From JABDMH01 sp965223025 (GTDB taxonomy: Bacteria; Bacteroidota; Bacteroidia; Chitinophagales; Saprospiraceae): DNA of 64,000 nt. The notes below the pieces were generated by a model. That model saw nothing but the letters and a program-made list of their open reading frames with translations. It searched no databases and was not told the origin of the DNA. This document shows, one piece after another, positions 46,367-55,017 of the stretch. The DNA lies in NCBI GenBank assembly GCA_965223025.1, contig CBDCVP010000023.1, positions 62,001 to 126,000 of the forward strand. Reading direction: 5' to 3'. The translations under genes and the position numbers were made by a program. Each line of letters opens with the position of its first letter. Within the stretch, counting starts at the first letter, position 1.

Positions 46367-48604
46367 TTATCCCAAGTCGAAGCGATCTAGGTTCATCACC
46401 TTGGTCCAAGCCGATACAAAGTCTTGCAAGAACTTTTCATTAGAGTCGGCACATCCATAGACCTCTGCGAGGGCTCGCAACTCTGAGTTTGAACCCAAGA
46501 TAAGATCCACCCTGGTGCCGGTCCATTTCAGTTCTCCCGTAGCACGGTCCCGACCTTCAAACACACTTTCGTCATCTGAGCTTGCTTGCCAGGCTGTGCT
46601 CTGATCAAGAAGGTTGACAAAAAAATCGTTGGTAAGTGACTCTGGCTGATCGGTAAATACACCATGGCTCGACTGGTCGAAGTTGGTGTTTAGCACCCGC
46701 ATGCCACCTACCAGGACCGTCATCTCAGGCGCAGTCAGTGTCAGTAGTTGTGCGCGATCAATCAGCATCTCTTCGGTGGAAGCCCAATGGTTTCTGCTCG
46801 CGTAATTGCGAAAACCATCCGCAGCCGGCTCTAAGGCTGCAAAGGATTCTACATCGGTTTGCTCCGCTGAGGCATCTGAACGACCTGGTGTGAAAGGTAC
46901 ATTCAGCACACTACCTGCCTGCTCAGCAGCCTTCTCAATGCCTACACAGCCACCTAATACGATCATATCGGCCAATGAAACCCTCTTGTCATCAGATTGC
47001 GCACTGTTAAAATCACTCTGAATGTCCGTGAGGACCGATAGAACTTTGGTGAGTTGTGATGGATTGTTGACCTCCCAATATTTTTGGGGTGCTAGTCGAA
47101 TGCGTGCACCATTGGCACCTCCTCTCATGTCCGAACCTCGGAACGTGGACGCAGATGCCCAGGCGGTAGATACCAGCTGCGAAACAGTCAGTCCTGAATC
47201 ACGTACAGATGCCTTAAGGGTCACTATATCCTGATCGTCGATCAAAGTATGAGTGGCAGCCGGAATCGGATCTTGCCAAGTCAATTCCTCCTCAGGGACC
47301 TCAGGTCCCAGATAGCGAGTGACAGGACCCATGTCGCGATGCGTCAATTTAAACCATGCGCGGGCAAAGGCGTCGGCGAATTCATCCGGGTTTTCATAAA
47401 AACGCCTGGAGATTTTCTCGTAAGCAGGATCGGCTTTCAGAGCAAGATCAGTGGTGAGCATGATCGGAGCATGACGCCTAGAACGGTCATGCGCATCGGG
47501 TACTGAGTCTGCACCGGCACCATGTGTGGGAATCCACTGTTGTGCACCAGCTGGACTCTTAGTCAATTCCCATTCGTAACCAAAGAGGTTCCAGAAAAAA
47601 TTATTGCTCCACTTTGTTGGTGTGGAGGTCCATGCTCCCTCAAGACCACTGGTGATCGTGTCTCCAGCGTGACCACTGCCATAGGTATTCTTCCACCCCA
47701 GGCCCAGCTCCTCGATGGAGGCACCTTCGGGTTCGGGACCGACATATTGATTTGGATCAGCCGCTCCATGCGTCTTTCCAAAAGTATGACCACCAGCAAT
47801 AAGTGCCACAGTCTCTTCATCATTCATGGCCATTCGGCCAAAGGTCTCACGGATATCTCGTGCAGCAGCCAGCGGATCAGGGTTGCCATTGGGTCCTTCC
47901 GGATTGACGTAGATCAGTCCCATTTGTACGGCTCCCAGTGGATTCTCAAGTTCTCGATCCCCTGTGTATCTCTTATCTCCCAACCACTCACCCTCAGATC
48001 CCCAGTAAATGTCTTGTTCAGGTTCCCATACATCTTCTCGACCTCCCGCAAAACCAAAAGTTTTGAAACCCATCGACTCTAGGGCGCAGTTGCCTGCCAA
48101 GATTAAGAGGTCAGCCCATGATATGCGCCTCCCGTACTTCTGCTTGATAGGCCAAAGCAACTGACGGGCCTTATCGAGATTCGCATTGTCAGGCCAGGAG
48201 TTGAGGGGAGCAAAACGTTGACTACCTGAACCTCCACCACCACGACCATCGGCGATGCGGTAGGTACCGGCACTGTGCCATGCCATCCGAATGAAAAAGG
48301 GGCCATAGTGACCGTAGTCCGCCGGCCACCAATCTTGTGAGTCGGTCATTAGGTCGTAGAGATCATCCTTGAGTGCTTTCAGGTCCAGCTTTTCAAACTC
48401 CTCCTTGTAGTCAAAATTTTCACCCATGGGATTGCTAAGGGAAGAATGCTGTCGGAGGATATTCAGATTCAGTCGATTAGGCCACCAATCTTGATTCGAC
48501 GTGCCTCTCCCGGCACTCTTCTTGATCGCTCCGCTCGTAAAGGGACATTTACTAGCGCCGTTCGTGTGATTCGTCGATGTGTGCGGATCTTGATTTTTTT
48601 CCAT
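46367..48604 (-). CDS. katG: Catalase-peroxidase KatG
   Basis: 745 residues, full length for the fused two-domain enzyme. The haem-side signature is RMAWHSAGTYR (Arg106, Trp109, His110), the proximal His273 is in GGHTFGKTHG, and the Trp-Tyr-Met crosslink partners are present (Trp109, Tyr232 in GLIYVNPEGPNG, Met258), so it is expected to have catalase as well as peroxidase activity. Cytoplasmic haem enzyme removing hydrogen peroxide. No oxyR or perR gene is visible nearby; palindromes just upstream may bind the regulator. The ATG at 48604 gives a normal N-terminus. Single-gene unit ending at a clear terminator. Confidence 0.97.
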   Translation of the reverse strand: MEKNQDPHTSTNHTNGASKCPFTSGAIKKSAGRGTSNQDWWPNRLNLNILRQHSSLSNPMGENFDYKEEFEKLDLKALKDDLYDLMTDSQDWWPADYGHYGPFFIRMAWHSAGTYRIADGRGGGGSGSQRFAPLNSWPDNANLDKARQLLWPIKQKYGRRISWADLLILAGNCALESMGFKTFGFAGGREDVWEPEQDIYWGSEGEWLGDKRYTGDRELENPLGAVQMGLIYVNPEGPNGNPDPLAAARDIRETFGRMAMNDEETVALIAGGHTFGKTHGAADPNQYVGPEPEGASIEELGLGWKNTYGSGHAGDTITSGLEGAWTSTPTKWSNNFFWNLFGYEWELTKSPAGAQQWIPTHGAGADSVPDAHDRSRRHAPIMLTTDLALKADPAYEKISRRFYENPDEFADAFARAWFKLTHRDMGPVTRYLGPEVPEEELTWQDPIPAATHTLIDDQDIVTLKASVRDSGLTVSQLVSTAWASASTFRGSDMRGGANGARIRLAPQKYWEVNNPSQLTKVLSVLTDIQSDFNSAQSDDKRVSLADMIVLGGCVGIEKAAEQAGSVLNVPFTPGRSDASAEQTDVESFAALEPAADGFRNYASRNHWASTEEMLIDRAQLLTLTAPEMTVLVGGMRVLNTNFDQSSHGVFTDQPESLTNDFFVNLLDQSTAWQASSDDESVFEGRDRATGELKWTGTRVDLILGSNSELRALAEVYGCADSNEKFLQDFVSAWTKVMNLDRFDLG

Positions 48605-48618
48605 GCTTGATAGGTTGT

Positions 48619-48659
48619 TTTGTGATCACAAATGTGCGAAAATCTAGATTTATAAATCT
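48619..48659 (-). promoter_or_regulatory. Palindromes upstream of katG, candidate regulator sites
   Basis: Three perfect palindromes crowd the region 15-55 bases before the katG start: a 14-mer TTTGTGATCACAAA (48619-48632), a 12-mer AAATCTAGATTT (48640-48651) and an overlapping 14-mer AGATTTATAAATCT (48646-48659). One or more could bind a peroxide or Crp/Fnr-type regulator; which one is not decidable from sequence. Confidence 0.4.
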
Positions 48660-48886
48660 TATATGGTCATTAATTCAGCTTATATTTTTCGTGCTCTTAG
48701 CGACATACTTCTAAGCTAACAAAAGACCGAACCTGGTGCAGCCATGCAAATACTAAAATTTGGTGCAGTCGCTAGTAGGAATCGTCCTTTATCACAGGTT
48801 ACTAAGTTGTTAACTAACCAATTACTGAGGGGGAGTTAAACCTTTTTGACTGCACTCAGTCAAATCCTTCGAAAAAACCTGAAAGC

Positions 48887-50245
48887 ATGCGTGTCAAATG
48901 GCCCCTATGGATTATTATGTGGTGTATATATCATCAAACGTTGGCCCAAAAGGTGGTGTGGGACGGCCAGTCAGATGGAGATGGCGACAACGTGAGTTGG
49001 CATGATCCCTTCAATTGGGATGTAGATCAGGTGCCTTCGCTCGGTGATTCAGCCATTATTGAGCTGGCAAATGCCGGAGTTGAAATCATCGATGGCTTTA
49101 TTGCTCATGCCAGTTTTCTGCTGGTGGATAATGGGGCGATGTTGCATCTGCAAAAAAATGCCATTATTTTCATTGATGGGGAAACGATTGGAATCACGAA
49201 TGCCATTATGACCATCGGCGATGGTTCTATCCTGACAAACGATGGCTTTATCTACATTGAAAATGCTCCATCTAGTGCGGTCTATTTGTACGGAGTCATG
49301 GACAATCATGGCACATTGAACATTATTAATACTGCTCAACAAGCTGTCCTTTCTACGGGAACAATGTATAACTACGGGAAGATTGAGATCGATGGTGCGA
49401 TGGCAGGATATCTAAATAGCGACGATGCATTGCTCATTGTTCATGATACGGCTGAGCTGGTCCTCACGAAAGTTGATGTCCCACCAGCGCTATACAATAC
49501 CGGCGAAATTCGTAACAGCGGTGTGATCATGATAGACAGTTGTGAGATGGGCTTTATCAATTATGCCTTGCTTACTAATAATGGCCTGGTTTCTGTGACC
49601 AACGATCAAGACACATCCAGCTCCAGTGGGATGTTAGATGGACATGGTACTTTTCAACTTTCAGAGTTCATCAATGATGGCCGGATTACTCCCGGTGAGC
49701 TCACCCCGGTCATGAATGTAGTAGGGAACTTACACATGGAAGATGATTCACATTATCAGGTAGAACTGTCCGGTATTGCCGGTGGAGGTAGCAATGATGG
49801 CCATGATCAGCTTGTGGTCAATGACATCCATCTTAAAGGTGATCTGGACATACAGCTCAACCATGCATTTGTACCCGATAGCAGCGACCACTTCGAAGTG
49901 TTGACCTACGATGGTACTTTGAGTGGAACCTTTGACAAGGTCATTTTGCCTTCTCCCGAGATGGATGGATGGGTGGTAGACTATGGTGTGATCAGTCAAG
50001 GTCGAGTGATCTTGAGGTATGGTGGTTGTATCCGTTCTATTAGTAAGGATTGTATGCCAGATGGGTGTGTAGTCTATTCTGGGCTATATCAGGTACAAGA
50101 CTCCATCAAATATTCAGGAGATGTGATCATTCCCATAGATGAAGATGTGATTTTTGACGCAGGCCAAGGTGTTGACTTCATAGAGACTCTCGAAGTGGCG
50201 CTTGGTGCGAGTTTTGAAATCAAGACGACTGGATGCAGTCCGTAA
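48887..50245 (+). CDS. Hypothetical secreted beta-helix-like protein
   Basis: 452 residues. Signal peptide (LWIIMWCIYHQTLAQ). The start VWDGQSDGDGDNVSWHDPFNWD and DQVPSLGDSAIIE resembles the entry module of autotransporter-like or PEP-CTERM beta-helix proteins. The middle consists of short repeating strands rich in Asn, Gly, Ile and Asp (ILTNDGFIYIENAP, LYNTGEIRNSGVIMID), i.e. a probable parallel beta-helix, followed by a region with LELSGxxGG-like VELSGIAGGGSNDGHDQLVV. The C-terminal ~60 residues contain several Cys (SISKDCMPDGCVVYSG). No T9SS tag is obvious. Function unknown; maybe an adhesin or cell-surface structure. Confidence 0.7.
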   Translation: MRVKWPLWIIMWCIYHQTLAQKVVWDGQSDGDGDNVSWHDPFNWDVDQVPSLGDSAIIELANAGVEIIDGFIAHASFLLVDNGAMLHLQKNAIIFIDGETIGITNAIMTIGDGSILTNDGFIYIENAPSSAVYLYGVMDNHGTLNIINTAQQAVLSTGTMYNYGKIEIDGAMAGYLNSDDALLIVHDTAELVLTKVDVPPALYNTGEIRNSGVIMIDSCEMGFINYALLTNNGLVSVTNDQDTSSSSGMLDGHGTFQLSEFINDGRITPGELTPVMNVVGNLHMEDDSHYQVELSGIAGGGSNDGHDQLVVNDIHLKGDLDIQLNHAFVPDSSDHFEVLTYDGTLSGTFDKVILPSPEMDGWVVDYGVISQGRVILRYGGCIRSISKDCMPDGCVVYSGLYQVQDSIKYSGDVIIPIDEDVIFDAGQGVDFIETLEVALGASFEIKTTGCSP

Positions 50246-50375
50246 TGGGGCAGCGAGGTCTAATTCTTGCTCTTGGAGGCGAAGTTCTTGATTTTATCGT
50301 GTTCTATGTGGTAGTTTGCAGATTCCAGTGTATCTTCTGTTGCTGATCTCTTCTCCTCTTATTGAGCTGTAGCCT

Positions 50376-51431
50376 ATGGATAATAATAACAATGATCTGG
50401 ATCGTCGCGCTTTCTTGCAGCGGGCCTTTATGGGCACTGTAGGTGCCTCAATGCTTGTGCTGAGTCCCATGGATAATATTGGCTTGGACCATCTACAAGT
50501 AACGGCCCAGGTGGCTGGGGATGGTCAACCATTTAAGGGGATATTTCCCATTATGCAAACACCATTTCTCGAGAATGGAGACATCGATCATGCCACCCTT
50601 CGAAAAGAAGTAGATTTTATCGTGGCGGCAGGTGGGCATGGCATGGCATGGCCTCAGCTGGCTAGTGAGTTTTATGTCTTGGGTGATGATGAAAGATTGA
50701 CCGCAGCCGAGGTGATCGTAAAACAGGCTGCAGGCCGGCGACCGGTGATCATTGGGGTACAGTCGACCAATCATTGGAAGGTGGCGCTCAAGTTTGCCAA
50801 CCATGCTGCAGAAGTGGGTGCAGACGGCATCATCTCTTTGCCGCCTTATCCTAGCAATGCTACGGTGGAGCAAGCGGTGGCATACTATGAGACACTGGCT
50901 GAGACGGTGGATCTTCCCATTTTTATTCAGAATAGTGGTGGTCGTTGGGGTACCAGCTTGCCAACGGCTAAGATTGTAGAAATAGGTGAAAAGTATCCGC
51001 ATGTGTTTTATGTGAAAGAGGAGGCCTCGCCTGTGACCCATCGGATTGGTGCCATGATTGATCAGGGGAAAGAAGTACTCAATGGTGTGTTCTCGGGTGG
51101 TGATGGTACGACCCTGCTCAATGAGCTGCGACGAGGATGTGCCGGCAGTATGACAGGAGTCGGGATGGTGGATATCTATGTCAAGATCTACCATAGTTTT
51201 GTGGCCGGCGAAATGGAGTTAGCCCAGGAGATGTTTGACAAAATGATGTCTTTCCAGATGTTCAAACGGGGTGCTGGTTGGTTGCCAACAGAAAAATCAG
51301 TGCTGAAAGAACGGGGAGTATTTGTCAATACACGTATGCGTGTTGCTCCTTATGACCAGGAATGGGACGCGGTAGACCATCGCGAATTCAAAATGCTTTT
51401 CGATCGGCTCCGGCCATATTTTAGCCTGTAA
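50376..51431 (+). CDS. Dihydrodipicolinate synthase/aldolase family protein, Tat-exported
   Basis: 351 residues. Twin-arginine leader DRRAFLQRAFMGTVG. The TIM barrel follows family order: PIMQTPFLENGDIDH, the GVQSTNHWKVALKFANHA strand region, and the Schiff-base lysine in HVFYVKEEASP (about residue 214). The Tyr of the usual Y-N-x-P motif is missing: the equivalent segment reads PIFIQNSGG. The family includes DapA, N-acetylneuraminate lyase and 2-keto-3-deoxygluconate aldolase; an exported form cannot be the lysine-pathway enzyme. A role in splitting a sugar acid is plausible. Stand-alone gene. Confidence 0.85.
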   Translation: MDNNNNDLDRRAFLQRAFMGTVGASMLVLSPMDNIGLDHLQVTAQVAGDGQPFKGIFPIMQTPFLENGDIDHATLRKEVDFIVAAGGHGMAWPQLASEFYVLGDDERLTAAEVIVKQAAGRRPVIIGVQSTNHWKVALKFANHAAEVGADGIISLPPYPSNATVEQAVAYYETLAETVDLPIFIQNSGGRWGTSLPTAKIVEIGEKYPHVFYVKEEASPVTHRIGAMIDQGKEVLNGVFSGGDGTTLLNELRRGCAGSMTGVGMVDIYVKIYHSFVAGEMELAQEMFDKMMSFQMFKRGAGWLPTEKSVLKERGVFVNTRMRVAPYDQEWDAVDHREFKMLFDRLRPYFSL

Positions 51432-51830
51432 CATTGGAGCTATGGATGATCAGAATATCATGATTTGCAGAGGTTTGCTAAGTCGGATCTATGGTACTCT
51501 TGTCGTATGAATGCTGCAGACAAATTCCTGCGAAAGTATATGAAAGGTCTATGAAGTTGGGACTAGGACTCATGTGAGAAAGAATGATCAAGTGATAGTC
51601 AGGGATTACATTGCTTCGCACCGAGAAATTTCGATAGGATACCTCCAATTAGGCCTGGGTCCCTTTCGGTCGCCAATGATGACACATGATGGTCATGGTT
51701 CCCGTTGCGACCTGAACTTAGATTAGGGAGTTAGTGCCACTTTTAGTTTTAAGAAGTCAAGCGAGCATAGGTTATTCCCCACAATATTACTACATTTGGG
51801 GGACGACCATATTGATAGAATCTAAAAACC
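51432..51830. other. Intergenic, only a promoter-like box seen
   Basis: 399 bases. A TACATTTG box (51791-51798), 33 bases before the next start, fits the Bacteroidota -7 consensus, but no -33 TTG is at proper spacing. Otherwise no gene, RNA or repeat recognised. Confidence 0.45.
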
Positions 51831-52316
51831 ATGCAACATTTATTTTACCGAATTCTGCTATCGATATCCTTAGCTCTTGGTGTGCACGGATTTGGTTTTT
51901 CACAGGGATTATCAGATCCTCCCTTAGATGGCATCAAAAGTGAGATTTTCAGGTGCTTTGCCGAGAGCATCAAGGCGGGAGAGAATCTTGATTTGGCTGG
52001 GGTCTCTGCCAGTATTGATGATTCACTGAAGACGGGATTTATTGACAATGGGCAATATTTTTCGTCATTCGATGAATTGATGGTGGGTTATAAAGCGGGG
52101 ATCCAAGGATTGGATTATCAACGAATGAATGTAATCACAAAGAAGATCACCGTCTTGTCTCGAAATAGTGCATTGTTAACTGCCCATGGAGACTTTACAG
52201 CTAAGATTACAGATGGACGTATGTTAAAGGGTGAGTTTGCATGGACATTTATCTACCGTAAAATCGATGGGAATTGGAAAGTGATTCATTCTCACATGTC
52301 CAATCCCAGGTCATAA
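51831..52316 (+). CDS. NTF2-like (SnoaL/DUF4440-type) exported protein
   Basis: 161 residues. Signal peptide (RILLSISLALGVHGFGFSQG). The rest fits a single NTF2-like cone: an N-terminal helix (IFRCFAESIKAGENLD), FDELMVGYKAGIQGLD, and three strands ending in GEFAWTFIYRKIDGNWKVIHSHMS, the typical SnoaL-like last strand with WKVIHSH. Such small proteins can be isomerases, dehydratases or just binding domains; no active-site claim is possible. Single gene. Confidence 0.75.
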   Translation: MQHLFYRILLSISLALGVHGFGFSQGLSDPPLDGIKSEIFRCFAESIKAGENLDLAGVSASIDDSLKTGFIDNGQYFSSFDELMVGYKAGIQGLDYQRMNVITKKITVLSRNSALLTAHGDFTAKITDGRMLKGEFAWTFIYRKIDGNWKVIHSHMSNPRS

Positions 52317-52651
52317 GATGGTAGTCTAGAGCTTGTACCAGTGAGAATCCTCCTTGCCATATGGATAATGTAGATAAGGAGCAGGATTTATGTGCCAGGG
52401 ACGATGAGACCAGACCGTATCGCACACCATTGTGTGAGTGACTTTAAAGATATCATACCGAAAATAAGGAGTGCGTTGAGAGAAATGCACATTCATCATG
52501 CTAATTTTTGTCGCTTGCGATTACCAGTGCCTAGCATGTTGGTTTTCGCCACTGTTTGATTCTTAAATCAATCAGCTCAATTTTTTGGTATTTTTGGATG
52601 AGGCGAAATTTTCACCGCGATTTTGTAACCATCAACCACTAAAATTCACAC
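52317..52651. other. Intergenic, possible promoter near the right end
   Basis: 335 bases. TATTTTTG at 52589-52596, 56 bases before the next start, matches TAnnTTTG; no -33 partner at proper distance. Nothing else recognised. Confidence 0.4.
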
Positions 52652-54292
52652 ATGAAATATCTGATCTCATTGTTTTTCTTATGCTCAGTTGTAGTGGTGA
52701 ATTGGGGGCAAGACCAACTTGGAAAGGTAGTGATGACAACCGACAAGGGGAAGACCCTGGTACGTACCCATGAAAATGGAAAACTACTGGTCAACGTATC
52801 ACCGAAGGACGTCTCAGCATTCAGAGCCGCTGGAGTAGTCCGCTACAGTGACTTTGGAGCTATCGGCGATGGTAAAACCGATGATATGAACGCTATCGCC
52901 GCAACCCACACCTTTGCCAATCAAGAGGACCTTAAGGTGCAAGCCGATGAGGGTGCTATCTACTACATTGGAGGAGACGCACGTACCGCTGTCATCCAAA
53001 CCGACACTGACTTTGGTAGTGCAGCATTCATCATTGATGATACTGAAGTCGACGACCGAACTACATCTGTGTTTATAGTCAGCTCTAGCCTGCAACCATT
53101 TGAGCTCACAGGGATTACTTCCCTAAAAAGGAACCAGGAGAAAATAAATGTCGACTTGCCCGGGACCTGTCTAGTGACAGTCACCAATGCCCATGTAAAG
53201 CGCTATATCCGCTTTGGGCTTAACCAAAACAATGGATCTTCGCAAACAGATATTTTCATCGTGGATAAAGACGGCAATGTGGATATGGACACGCCGATTA
53301 TCTGGGACTTCGACCAGATTACAGAGATTACGGCACTTCCCATGGATGAAAAGACGCTGAACATCACCGGTGGTCGCTTTACCACCATCGCCAACAAAGC
53401 TGTCTCTAAGTACACTTACTATAGTCGCAACCTCGCCATTAGGCGGTCCCATGTGACTGTGGATGGACTGGTACACCGTGTCACCGGAGAAGGAGACCAG
53501 GGTGCGCCCTATGGAGGCTTCATCAACATCCGTGACTGTGCTAACGTAACGGTACAAAATACCATCCTGACGGGACACAAAACATACCGTACCATTGGTT
53601 CGGCAGGAAAACCTGTCTCCATGGGTAGTTACGACATTAGCGTCAATCGTGCGTTGAATGTCTCATTTGTGCATTGTCGCCAAACCAATGACATCAATGA
53701 TCGGACTTATTGGGGAATCTTGGGTTCTAACTACTGCAAGAATCTGCTGTACGACCATTGTACCTTTTCTCGCTTCGATGCACATATGGGCGTAGCCAAT
53801 GCTACCATCCGCAACTCAACCCTAGGACATATGGGGATCAATGCAATCGGCACTGGGACGTTAACGGTCGAAGATTGTACCATCTACGGCAGGGGCCTCA
53901 TCAATTTGCGTTCCGATTATGGCAGCACCTGGCAAGGAGAATTCGTCATTCGAAACTGTATTTTTATTCCCTTTGGGGGAAGGTCTGTGAGTGCAAGTCT
54001 GATCAGGGCATCCAATTCGGGTCAGCATGATTTTGGTTATACCTGTTACATGCCGCAGCGCATCACCCTCGAAAACCTGGAGATCGATGACTCCAATCAT
54101 CCTGATGATTACAAGGGTCCCGCGATTTTTGCCAATTTCAATCCGAAAATGACCGATGACTCCTTTCAGGAGAAATATCCTTACGTGAGGACCAAGGAAG
54201 TGATTTTAAAAAATGTGACCACTGCCAGCGGCAAAGATCTAAGAATCTGTGACAACTCGTTTCTGTTTAGGGATGTGAGGATTAAAAGGTGA
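52652..54292 (+). CDS. Pectate-lyase-superfamily (right-handed beta-helix) exported protein
   Basis: 546 residues. Signal peptide (ISLFFLCSVVVVNWGQ). The start VVRYSDFGAIGDGKTDDMNAI is the classic opening of the Pectate_lyase_3/GH28-GH55 type beta-helix. The body shows repeated short strands with stacked Asn (NIRDCANVTVQNTILTGH, YCKNLLYDHCTFSRFD, NATIRNSTLGHMGINAI). No lyase or GH28 catalytic residues can be assigned. Likely periplasmic or extracellular glycan-active enzyme. Its 3' end meets the convergent PhyH gene with an 11-base gap and no obvious terminator between. Confidence 0.82.
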   Translation: MKYLISLFFLCSVVVVNWGQDQLGKVVMTTDKGKTLVRTHENGKLLVNVSPKDVSAFRAAGVVRYSDFGAIGDGKTDDMNAIAATHTFANQEDLKVQADEGAIYYIGGDARTAVIQTDTDFGSAAFIIDDTEVDDRTTSVFIVSSSLQPFELTGITSLKRNQEKINVDLPGTCLVTVTNAHVKRYIRFGLNQNNGSSQTDIFIVDKDGNVDMDTPIIWDFDQITEITALPMDEKTLNITGGRFTTIANKAVSKYTYYSRNLAIRRSHVTVDGLVHRVTGEGDQGAPYGGFINIRDCANVTVQNTILTGHKTYRTIGSAGKPVSMGSYDISVNRALNVSFVHCRQTNDINDRTYWGILGSNYCKNLLYDHCTFSRFDAHMGVANATIRNSTLGHMGINAIGTGTLTVEDCTIYGRGLINLRSDYGSTWQGEFVIRNCIFIPFGGRSVSASLIRASNSGQHDFGYTCYMPQRITLENLEIDDSNHPDDYKGPAIFANFNPKMTDDSFQEKYPYVRTKEVILKNVTTASGKDLRICDNSFLFRDVRIKR

Positions 54293-54303
54293 CAATCAAT
54301 CCA

Positions 54304-55005
54304 TTACACACGCTCTTCAATCACTTCTTCTGTGGAAAATCTATACCTCATATTCCTGTAAACGCAGATATCCGTAATGTCTTCGGGAGTGCCTTTCGGT
54401 ACCGCCCTGAAGTTGGTGGATATTCTGTTTTGTCTGACCGGCATCACTCGATGAAAACAATGACCATGTAAGAAAATGACGGTTCCTTTTTTAGGCTGAA
54501 AAACGATTTGGCCTTCCATATCTTCATGAGGCGGACCTACTGGCAGGACACCAGCTTTATGGGCCTTTGGCATCACTACGATTTCTCCACCAGTTTCATC
54601 GGTAATGTCATGGGTATACACCAATCTGTTTACATTGAATTTGTGCTTATCTTCCGGAGGACAATCCTGATGCCAGGCCTGGCCGATTGATCCTGCTTTT
54701 GAAAACATCATCATGCAGTATAGATTTTCCCAGCCACCACTGAGGATAGCATCTGTCATGGCATGAAAACGTGGGTCTTTATCAATGCCATCAAAACAAG
54801 TCTTGCCTTCGCGGTATGGAAACCAGGGTATGACCTCCACCGACGATTTTGTGATAAACTCATCGGTATGTTCCCATTGGGGATCCAGACCGTAGTGATG
54901 CTGGATCAATTCGTTGTACTCATCCATAAGATCATCATCGAAGAACTTCTCAAGGACAATGTATCCCTCTTCCCAAAACTGTTTAGCTATTTCTGGTGTG
55001 TTCAT
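54304..55005 (-). CDS. Phytanoyl-CoA dioxygenase (PhyH) family protein
   Basis: 233 residues, normal for bacterial PhyH proteins. The iron ligands are visible as H-x-D in AWHQDCPPEDK and the distal His in FLHGHCFHRVMP, with the 2-oxoglutarate Arg in RISTNFRAVP. Fe(II)/2-oxoglutarate-dependent oxygenase; substrates in bacteria range from ectoine to lipids and sugars. No signal peptide, hence cytoplasmic. Last gene of a minus-strand operon (MFS, GH43, GH26, PhyH) with a 12-base gap to the GH26 gene, so it may oxidise an unusual sugar or a methyl group on it. Confidence 0.85.
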   Translation of the reverse strand: MNTPEIAKQFWEEGYIVLEKFFDDDLMDEYNELIQHHYGLDPQWEHTDEFITKSSVEVIPWFPYREGKTCFDGIDKDPRFHAMTDAILSGGWENLYCMMMFSKAGSIGQAWHQDCPPEDKHKFNVNRLVYTHDITDETGGEIVVMPKAHKAGVLPVGPPHEDMEGQIVFQPKKGTVIFLHGHCFHRVMPVRQNRISTNFRAVPKGTPEDITDICVYRNMRYRFSTEEVIEERV

Positions 55006-55017
55006 GTGACCTTGTTT

